A DNA stretch of 5,117 nt from Methylococcaceae bacterium (GTDB lineage: Bacteria > Pseudomonadota > Gammaproteobacteria > Methylococcales > Methylococcaceae): contig VEPB01000005.1 in the NCBI GenBank assembly GCA_012026715.1, positions 1-5,117 on the forward strand. The letters are read 5' to 3'. Below are positions 1-5,117 of this stretch, piece after piece. Positions within the stretch are counted from its first letter, which is position 1. Each line of letters opens with the position of its first letter. The translations under genes and the position numbers were made by a program. Under the pieces are notes generated by a model. That model had not been told where the DNA came from, made no database searches, and worked only from the letters and a program-made list of their open reading frames with translations.

Positions 1-41
1 AATTCCGGGCAAGCGCTGCGTCCCTGTTTGGATCAGGAAAT

Positions 42-2273
42 TTGCCTGCCGCGAATTTATTGATGGAAGGCAGATTCGACGATCGATCCCTGTCGGTACC
101 CCTCCACGGGCTGCTGCTGGAGATGCATACCGCTCTGACGGCGGAGCACGGCCGCAGCGATCAGGTGCTTCAGGATTTGTGTGATCGACTTGCCGCGGGC
201 GCGGGGTATCCTCTGGTTTGGGCGGCCTTGGCAACCGCCGGGGGTGACCTGGAAATCTTGGCGGTGGCGGGTTCATTGCCGGCTTGTGAGCAACTGCCGG
301 GATTGATCGTGCCTCGATCTCGTGGCAAGCGGGGCGAAAGCATGCTGTTCAAATGCCTCCGCAGCGGAGAGACGCTCCAGGCAAAACAGGCGGCGGCCGA
401 ACTGCCGGTGTCGCTGCCGCCCGGACCGCTCCTGCTGGCGCCGCTCAAGACCTCCCGCGCCGAGCTGGGGGTCATCGGCGCGCAGCGGCTGGATGAACAG
501 AATTTTCCTCCTACGGAATGCCATCTACTGGCGTTGGTGGCGAGCCACGCGGCGTGCTCCCTGGACATGCTGCAGCGCTGCAGGGACGCAACGGAAACCG
601 CCAATCGGCTGAGACTCGCGGCTACCGTGTTCGATCATGCCCTGGAAGGCATCTTCATCACCGATCCCGACGCCCGCATTCTGGCGGCGAATCCCTCCGC
701 CTGCCGCATCACCGGTTACGGCGAGCGCGAACTGATCGGTGAAACCCCTCGGCTGTTCCGCTCGGGACGGCAGCCGCCGGAATTCTACGCAGGCTTCTGG
801 CGAGAGTTGAAGGCTCGCGGAAGCTGGCATGGAGAAATCTGGAACCGCCGCAAGAACGGCGATGTGTTTCCGGAGATCCTCAGCGTTTCAGCCATCCGTA
901 ACAACAGCGGCGAGATCGTTCAGTACGTCGCCTTGCTGGTGGACATTTCGGCGCAGAAGGCGGTGGAAGCCCAGCTCCAATACAAGGCGCACCACGACGA
1001 GCTTACCGGCCTGTCCAACCGCGTCCAGTTCAAGGAGTACCTGGCCCGCACCCTGGCCCATGCCCGCCGTGAGTCCTTCAAGCTGGCGGTGCTGTTCATT
1101 GACCTCGACCACTTCAAGTACATCAACGACACCTTGGGCCATCAGATGGGCGACACCCTGCTGCAGGTGGTCGCCGGCCGCATCCGCGAATACCTGCGGG
1201 AGGAGGACGTGGTGGCGCGCCTGGGCGGCGACGAGTTTGCGGTACTGCTGCTGGGGATCGGCAATTTGCAGGATGCCGCGCGGGTGGCTCAGAAGCTGAT
1301 CGACGCCCTGACCCTGCCGGTGGTGCTGGAAAGCCACGAACTGTCCATCACTGCCAGTATTGGCATCGCCGTGTTTCCCGACGATGGGGACACCATGGAT
1401 GATCTGCTGCGGCGAGCCGACAACGCCATGTACAGCGCCAAGGACTTTGGCCGCAATACCGTGCGGTTCTACCGTACCGAGATGGATGTCCGCAGCCGCG
1501 AGCGGATGTCCATCAGCAGCGCGTTGCAGCATGCGCTGGAGCGCGAGGAGTTCTTTCTGGTCTACCAGCCCCAGATCGATCTTCGGACCAACCGGGTGGT
1601 CGGCGTGGAGGCGCTGCTGCGCTGGCGCCAAGGGGAAGACATCATCCCTCCCGGCCGCTTCATTCCGGTGGCGGAGGAGACATCGCTGATCGTGCGTATC
1701 GGCCAATGGGCGCTGCGCACCGCCTGCCTGCAGGGGCGCCGCTGGCGCGATGGCGGTACCGGCGATTTCCGGGTGGCGGTCAACCTATCGGCGCGCCAGT
1801 TTCTGGAAAAAGGGTTGCTGTCGGTCATCCATTCGATTCTTGAGGAGACCGGTTTTCCGGCGCTGCAGCTTGAGCTGGAAATCACCGAGAGTCTGGCCAT
1901 GGCCAATCTGGCCAGGACCTCCCAGTTGCTATGGTCCATGAAAGGGATGGGGGTGGGAATTTCCATCGACGATTTCGGGACCGGCTATTCATCGCTCGCC
2001 TACCTGGGCGAGTATCCGCTGGACACCCTGAAGATCGACCTCAGCTTCGTCCACGGCATCGGCCGCAATCCGCGCCAGGAAGCCATCATCAGGGCCGTGA
2101 TCGCCATGGCGGAGACGCTGGGCCTGGGGCTGGTGGCGGAGGGCGTGGAAACCCAGCAGCAACTGCAATTCCTGACCGATAACGGCTGCCACGTGGTGCA
2201 GGGCTATTACCTGGCCCGGCCCATGACGGCGGCGGATTTCGAGGCCTGGCTGCTGGCCCGCGCTGCGGTCTGA
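42..2273 (+). CDS. GAF-PAS-GGDEF-EAL cyclic-di-GMP signalling protein (diguanylate cyclase/phosphodiesterase)
   Basis: Predicted cytoplasmic enzyme of cyclic-di-GMP turnover; no membrane segment or signal peptide is seen. Residues are numbered from the TTG at 42. Residues ~38-185 resemble a GAF domain, though weakly. Residues ~194-312 are a PAS domain (FITDPDARILAANPSACRITGYGE, with a PAC-like end). The GGDEF domain (~315-475) has DELTGLSNR, the metal-binding FIDLDHF (D354) and an intact GGDEF at 395-399. An RxxD inhibitory site lies at 386-389, five residues before it, suggesting product feedback. The EAL domain (~495-735) keeps EALLRW (E523), NLSARQF, ELEITES (~611-617), DDFGTG (643-648), LKID, EGVE (700-703) and QGY. 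Both active sites therefore look competent, although many such hybrids favour one activity in vivo. The PAS and GAF ligands cannot be read from sequence. The start is unsure: the frame has no stop back to base 1, AGGA at 35-38 is too close to the TTG, and the in-frame ATG at 63 lacks a clear ribosome site, so the gene may begin outside the window. Confidence 0.95.
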   Translation: MPAANLLMEGRFDDRSLSVPLHGLLLEMHTALTAEHGRSDQVLQDLCDRLAAGAGYPLVWAALATAGGDLEILAVAGSLPACEQLPGLIVPRSRGKRGESMLFKCLRSGETLQAKQAAAELPVSLPPGPLLLAPLKTSRAELGVIGAQRLDEQNFPPTECHLLALVASHAACSLDMLQRCRDATETANRLRLAATVFDHALEGIFITDPDARILAANPSACRITGYGERELIGETPRLFRSGRQPPEFYAGFWRELKARGSWHGEIWNRRKNGDVFPEILSVSAIRNNSGEIVQYVALLVDISAQKAVEAQLQYKAHHDELTGLSNRVQFKEYLARTLAHARRESFKLAVLFIDLDHFKYINDTLGHQMGDTLLQVVAGRIREYLREEDVVARLGGDEFAVLLLGIGNLQDAARVAQKLIDALTLPVVLESHELSITASIGIAVFPDDGDTMDDLLRRADNAMYSAKDFGRNTVRFYRTEMDVRSRERMSISSALQHALEREEFFLVYQPQIDLRTNRVVGVEALLRWRQGEDIIPPGRFIPVAEETSLIVRIGQWALRTACLQGRRWRDGGTGDFRVAVNLSARQFLEKGLLSVIHSILEETGFPALQLELEITESLAMANLARTSQLLWSMKGMGVGISIDDFGTGYSSLAYLGEYPLDTLKIDLSFVHGIGRNPRQEAIIRAVIAMAETLGLGLVAEGVETQQQLQFLTDNGCHVVQGYYLARPMTAADFEAWLLARAAV

Positions 2274-2304
2274 CGCCGGGGATAAAGGAGTGGGCGTGAC
2301 CGGC

Positions 2305-4035
2305 TCAGCTCACGCACTCGTAGGAAATCTTGCCGCCCTCGATCTTCTTCATATGCCAGGATCCGTCGTTTTCGAGTTCCAGCACGAAGTCATAGTGGGC
2401 GTAGAGCGTGCCTTCCTCTTCCAGCGAGACATAGCTGATGCCATTGGCGATCAGCATCCTGTGGATTTGGTCGACCTGGTCGTCGCTGAGGGCGGTGCAA
2501 ACCCGGTCAAGGAAAGCGAAGCAGGGCGCAGCCAGCAGCAGGCGGGCGAACGCCAGCAGTTGCTCTTCCCCCAGCGACAGCACGCTGGCCCAGTCCTGCT
2601 CCTCGTCGAGGCCGCCGGCGCGCTGCAGGACTGGATCCAGGTTGAGGGCGGTGAGCAATTCCCGGATGCGCTCGTCGGGGATCTCGAATTCCTCACCCGA
2701 GCGCAGCAACAGTTCCCGGAGCGTGCCGGGATAGATGTACGGCCGTTCCGGCAGGAACCGCACGGTGTCCAGATTGGGCCGGATGATGCGGCCTTCTCCG
2801 GCGTCCCAGATCCCGGCGGTGGCACGCAGCAGGGCCACCTTGGCGGAGTCGTTGGGTCCGGAGATCAGCAGACGCAGGCCGTGAGGCACCTGGATCGACA
2901 GCTTGTCCACCAGCTTCCGGTGGTCCTCCGGCGAATACAGGGTGAGATTCTCGAAACCGATACAGGTCTGGTCCTCGGTGACGACGATGTCGGTGGCTTC
3001 CGGCGACTTGGCCATCTCGATGGCCTGTTCCAGCCGGTCCAGCCGCGCCGCCACCGCCGCATAGGACGAGATCGACTGGAACTGGTTGACGATCAGCGAG
3101 AAGGCGCCCACCAGCTGGGCGAAAGCCATGGCGGACTGGGTGATCACGCCGAATTCCACCTCGCCCCGGATGTACATGGGCGCCACCACCAGCGCGGGGA
3201 TGATCTGGATCATCCAGTTGTAGCCGGTGGTGAAGAACCCCAGGTTGCGGTTCACCGAAATGATGCGGCGGAAGTTGCCGGCCAGTTCCTCCACCCGCCG
3301 CTGCAACTGGCTGGTGATGCGGCCTTCCCGGCGCGACAGAGCGATGGCTTCGGCATTCTCGCGGACATGGATGAGGCTGGAGCGGAAATTGGCTTCGCGG
3401 TCGAACTGGTTGTAGTTGAGCCCCACCAGCGGCCGGCCCAGCTTGTAGGCGGCATAGGAACCCGCGAAGGAATAGCTCACGGTGACCACGAACAGCAGCG
3501 GGCTGATGGTCCACATGACCCCGGAAAAGGCAAGAATCGTGATCAGGCTGTTGAGAGCCATCAGCACCAGCGACAGGGTTGCGACCGTGAAGGTGCGGAT
3601 GTCGTCGGCGATGCGCTGGTCGGGATTGGCAATCTCGCCGTTCTGCGCCAGCTTGTCATTGAGCCGATGGTAGGTGCGGTCGCTCATGTAAGCGGACACC
3701 AGGTGGCGGGTCAGCCATTCTCGCCAAAGCAGTCCCAGCCGTTCTTCGGTGAAGCGGTAAAACACCGCCACCGCGGTGGAAGCGGCGAACACCATGATGT
3801 AGAGCATGGCCTGGCCAACGAATCCGGCATGGTTGCGCTCGGCGATGGCCGTCATGAAGTTGCGGCCGACATAGCTGTTGACCACGTTAAGGCCGCTCAC
3901 CGCCAGAAGAAGCACCAACAAGGCCAAGGCCATCAGCTTGGCGGTCGCTCCGGAATCCGACGCGGCAAATTTCCTGACCCCTTCCAGGCAGCGCAGCCAG
4001 GTGAGCTTGCTGACCAGTACCTCTTGATCACTCAT
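2305..4035 (-). CDS. SbmA/BacA-like (YddA-type) ABC half-transporter with degenerate nucleotide-binding domain
   Basis: Inner-membrane protein of 576 residues, the usual length for a fused membrane plus ATPase half-transporter of the ABC_membrane_2 family (YddA, Rv1819c, eukaryotic ABCD). Substrates in this family are varied (peptides, cobalamin, acyl-CoA) and cannot be assigned here. Six hydrophobic segments lie near 35-55, 75-95, 152-172, 177-197, 267-288 and 297-317. The family hallmarks NPDQRI (137-142) and NAEAIALSRREGR (227-239) are present. The ATPase half (~358-576) aligns throughout but is eroded. Walker A reads GPNDSAKVA (393-401), keeping K399 but losing two glycines and the Ser/Thr. 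The Q-loop Gln is Glu430. The signature survives as LSLGEEQ (486-492). Walker B keeps D510 but the catalytic Glu is Arg511. The D-loop is TALS, and the H-switch His position is Glu540. The frame is intact, so it is probably a working protein that does not hydrolyse ATP at its own site. The start is well supported by a ribosome site. It runs convergent to the c-di-GMP gene and divergent from the discoidin gene. Confidence 0.94.
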   Translation of the reverse strand: MSDQEVLVSKLTWLRCLEGVRKFAASDSGATAKLMALALLVLLLAVSGLNVVNSYVGRNFMTAIAERNHAGFVGQAMLYIMVFAASTAVAVFYRFTEERLGLLWREWLTRHLVSAYMSDRTYHRLNDKLAQNGEIANPDQRIADDIRTFTVATLSLVLMALNSLITILAFSGVMWTISPLLFVVTVSYSFAGSYAAYKLGRPLVGLNYNQFDREANFRSSLIHVRENAEAIALSRREGRITSQLQRRVEELAGNFRRIISVNRNLGFFTTGYNWMIQIIPALVVAPMYIRGEVEFGVITQSAMAFAQLVGAFSLIVNQFQSISSYAAVAARLDRLEQAIEMAKSPEATDIVVTEDQTCIGFENLTLYSPEDHRKLVDKLSIQVPHGLRLLISGPNDSAKVALLRATAGIWDAGEGRIIRPNLDTVRFLPERPYIYPGTLRELLLRSGEEFEIPDERIRELLTALNLDPVLQRAGGLDEEQDWASVLSLGEEQLLAFARLLLAAPCFAFLDRVCTALSDDQVDQIHRMLIANGISYVSLEEEGTLYAHYDFVLELENDGSWHMKKIEGGKISYECVS

Positions 4036-4040
4036 CGGTT

Positions 4041-4047
4041 CTCCCCC
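4041..4047 (-). promoter_or_regulatory. Ribosome binding site of the ABC transporter gene
   Basis: On the minus strand this reads GGGGGAG, a purine-rich Shine-Dalgarno-like site five bases before the ATG at 4035. It is the strongest ribosome site in the window and fixes the transporter start, giving the N-terminus MSDQEV. Confidence 0.75.
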
Positions 4048-4176
4048 TCAATGTTCTTCTTGTGGTTATCAGGAATCTTAGCGGGTGAGCGAATTTTGGC
4101 GGGAGCAGCGAGAAACCGGTGTCCGAGCTGAAAAACCGCCGTTGCCGGAACCCCTTGGGCTACACTTACCATCCGC

Positions 4177-4194
4177 CCGGCTATCATAAGCCGG
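4177..4194. repeat. Short perfect inverted repeat overlapping the -10 candidate
   Basis: CCGGCT (4177-4182) and AGCCGG (4189-4194) form a perfect 6-base inverted repeat around a 6-base spacer (ATCATA). It overlaps the TATCAT -10 candidate and lies 17 bases before the discoidin gene start. It could be an operator half-site pair or a small hairpin in the leader, or it may be chance in GC-rich sequence. No U-tract follows, so it does not look like a terminator. Confidence 0.3.
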
Positions 4195-4197
4195 TTC

Positions 4198-4203
4198 GGG
4201 GGG
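4198..4203 (+). promoter_or_regulatory. Possible ribosome binding site of the discoidin-domain gene
   Basis: A run of six G bases ends eight bases before the ATG at 4212. It is G-rich and correctly placed but matches the Shine-Dalgarno consensus only partly. The in-frame TAA at 4206-4208 rules out any earlier start, which supports this assignment. Confidence 0.45.
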
Positions 4204-4211
4204 CTTAAACC

Positions 4212-5117
4212 ATGTTCGGCGAGCTACTGGACGATTTTTCCGACCCATCGGCCTGGTCGCCCGTGGCCTCCGGTCAGGCCAGTCTGGCCATCACTCGTGA
4301 CGGTACGGAAACCGGCGAAGGCTTGCGCCTGGACTTCGATTTCAAGGGAGGCGGTGGTTTCGTGGTGGCACGGCGGAAGCTCGACCGGGCGATGCCGGAG
4401 AGCTTCAGCCTGCACTTGAGGATTCGCGGCAAGGCACCGCGCAACAAGTTCGAGTTCAAGCTGTGCGACCCCTCCGGCCGCAACGTCTGGTGGTTTCACC
4501 GCGACGAGTTCCCCTGGCCCTCCGACTGGCAGGAATTTCGGATCGATCGCAGCCAGATCGAGTTCGCCTGGGGACCCCGGTGGGGCGAGGAGCTGACCCG
4601 CATCGGCGCCGTCGAACTGGTGATCGCGGCGGGGGAAGGAGGGGCCGGCAGCGTATGGATCGCCGATCTGCGGCTGCAGGATCACAGCAAGCTGCCGCCG
4701 CCGCGGGTACAGGCCTCCGGTTGGTTGCCGGGATGCCCGCCGTCGGCGGTCGTGATGCCCGGTGCCAGCAGCCCCTGGCATAGCGATCCGGCCGATCCTC
4801 ATCCCTGGATCACCCTGGATTTTGGGGATGAGCGGGAATACGGCGGGATCGTGGTGGATTGGCTTCCCGGCCGATTGCCGCGGGGATTCCGGGTGGAGGT
4901 TGCCGGCAGCGGTGGCGATTGGTCCACCGTCTACCAAGCCCCGGTGGCCGGCGCCCGCATCAGCCACGTCTACCTGCCCGCTTGCCGCTCCCGCCGGCTC
5001 CGATTGGCCATCGATGCTGGCGTCGGTGGCGTGGCCATCCGTCACATCGCCATCAAGTCTTTCGAATACTCCCGCAGTCTCCACCAGTTTTTCCAGCAGG
5101 TGGCGCGAGCTTGTCCC
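4212..5117 (+). CDS. Discoidin (F5/8 type C) domain protein with N-terminal carbohydrate-binding-like domain, 3' end cut by window
   Basis: The first 302 codons are present and the frame is still open at the window edge, so this is a partial gene. Residues ~1-157 look like a beta-sandwich carbohydrate-binding-like module: alternating strands, the opening DDFSDPSAW, and an aromatic-rich core with FEFKLCDPSGRNVWW (80-94), DWQEFRI (105-111) and FAWGP (118-122). A linker (KLPPPRVQASGW) leads to an F5/8 type C domain at ~168-284, recognised by SPWHSDPADPHPWITLDFG (187-205), GGIVVDW (211-217), FRVEV (226-230), GDWSTVY (235-241) and IRHIAIKSF (276-284). From memory of similar proteins, this pair often precedes a glycoside-hydrolase-like catalytic region, but that part is not in the window. 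The residues after 284 (EYSRSLHQFFQQVARACP) appear to begin the next region. No signal peptide or membrane helix is present at the N-terminus, and TAA at 4206-4208 excludes an upstream extension. A glycan-binding role is inferred from the folds only; the substrate is unknown. Confidence 0.88.
   Translation, partial: MFGELLDDFSDPSAWSPVASGQASLAITRDGTETGEGLRLDFDFKGGGGFVVARRKLDRAMPESFSLHLRIRGKAPRNKFEFKLCDPSGRNVWWFHRDEFPWPSDWQEFRIDRSQIEFAWGPRWGEELTRIGAVELVIAAGEGGAGSVWIADLRLQDHSKLPPPRVQASGWLPGCPPSAVVMPGASSPWHSDPADPHPWITLDFGDEREYGGIVVDWLPGRLPRGFRVEVAGSGGDWSTVYQAPVAGARISHVYLPACRSRRLRLAIDAGVGGVAIRHIAIKSFEYSRSLHQFFQQVARACP

Larger units (their letters stand above)
4036..4211. promoter_or_regulatory. 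Divergent intergenic regulatory region
   Basis: These 176 bases separate the start codons of two divergent genes and must contain, or lie close to, both of their promoters. The region is less GC-rich than its surroundings. For the rightward gene the best -10 candidate is TATCAT at 4182-4187 (five of six consensus bases), with only a poor -35 (GCTACA at 4159-4164, spacing 17). TACACT at 4161-4166 is a second, weaker -10 with no good partner. For the leftward gene the best candidate is TAAGAT on the minus strand (4075-4080), again without a recognisable -35. No small gene, tRNA or convincing terminator is visible. The poor -35 boxes suggest weak, activator-dependent or alternative-sigma promoters, but this is inference. 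Confidence 0.4.

Noticed and set aside
888..1706. Minus-strand open frame of 272 codons
   Set aside because: It lies inside the GGDEF-EAL coding region in the codon-aligned antisense frame, and its composition is typical of a shadow.
2273..2304. Bidirectional terminator between the convergent genes
   Set aside because: Only weak 5-base complementarities are found (ACGCC 2273-2277 with GGCGT 2293-2297; GCCGG 2275-2279 with CCGGC 2300-2304), with long loops and no T-run on either strand.
2305..4035. Transporter as a pseudogene
   Set aside because: There is no frameshift or internal stop over 576 codons, the length is normal, the ribosome site is good and the membrane motifs are kept. The degenerate ATPase residues fit a specialised protein better than simple decay.
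2290..4131. Plus-strand open frame of 613 codons as a real gene
   Set aside because: Its product is rich in His, Gln, Gly and Asp with no recognisable domain, while the opposite strand encodes a clear ABC transporter with membrane helices and a ribosome site. It is an antisense shadow explained by codon use.
4131..4150. Minus-strand terminator-like CCGGCAACGGCGG followed by five T
   Set aside because: The hairpin would have only a 3-base stem around GCAA, and it sits upstream of the transporter's start on its own strand with no gene end nearby to terminate.
4224..5084. Minus-strand open frame of 286 codons
   Set aside because: It is the codon-aligned antisense of the discoidin-domain gene. 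It has no domain, and the plus strand shows a clear F5/8C domain.
1..5117. CRISPR array, tRNA, insertion sequence or phage genes
   Set aside because: No regularly spaced direct repeats, cloverleaf-like sequence, transposase motifs or terminal inverted repeats were seen on either strand.

Overview
The window holds three protein-coding genes, densely packed and GC-rich, with strong G/C preference at third codon positions. This fits a high-GC proteobacterium, most likely gamma- or betaproteobacterial; an environmental gammaproteobacterium such as a Methylococcaceae relative is possible, but nothing here proves it. There are no tRNA or rRNA genes, insertion sequences, CRISPR arrays or phage genes.

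Left part (about 1-2273, + strand): a large cytoplasmic cyclic-di-GMP protein with GAF-like, PAS, GGDEF and EAL domains in that order. The key motifs of both enzymatic domains are intact, so it could both make and degrade c-di-GMP. Its frame is open to the left edge of the window, so its exact start is uncertain.

Middle (2305-4035, - strand): a six-helix ABC half-transporter of the SbmA/BacA-like, YddA-like family, converging on the first gene across a 31-bp gap. Its membrane half looks normal, but its nucleotide-binding half has lost nearly every catalytic residue: Walker A, Q-loop, catalytic Glu, D-loop and H-switch. It is probably a pseudo-ATPase, and this is the most interesting observation in the window.

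Right part (4212-5117, + strand, cut by the window edge): the N-terminal 302 codons of a larger protein with a carbohydrate-binding-like beta-sandwich followed by an F5/8 type C (discoidin) domain. It is transcribed divergently from the transporter across a 176-bp region that carries a small inverted repeat and a possible -10 box. A stop codon two codons before its start means it has no signal peptide, which is unusual for a protein with this kind of binding domain.

The three genes lie in three separate transcription units (convergent, then divergent), so the layout does not itself show that they work together. A link between c-di-GMP signalling, envelope transport and glycan handling would be plausible but is speculation.
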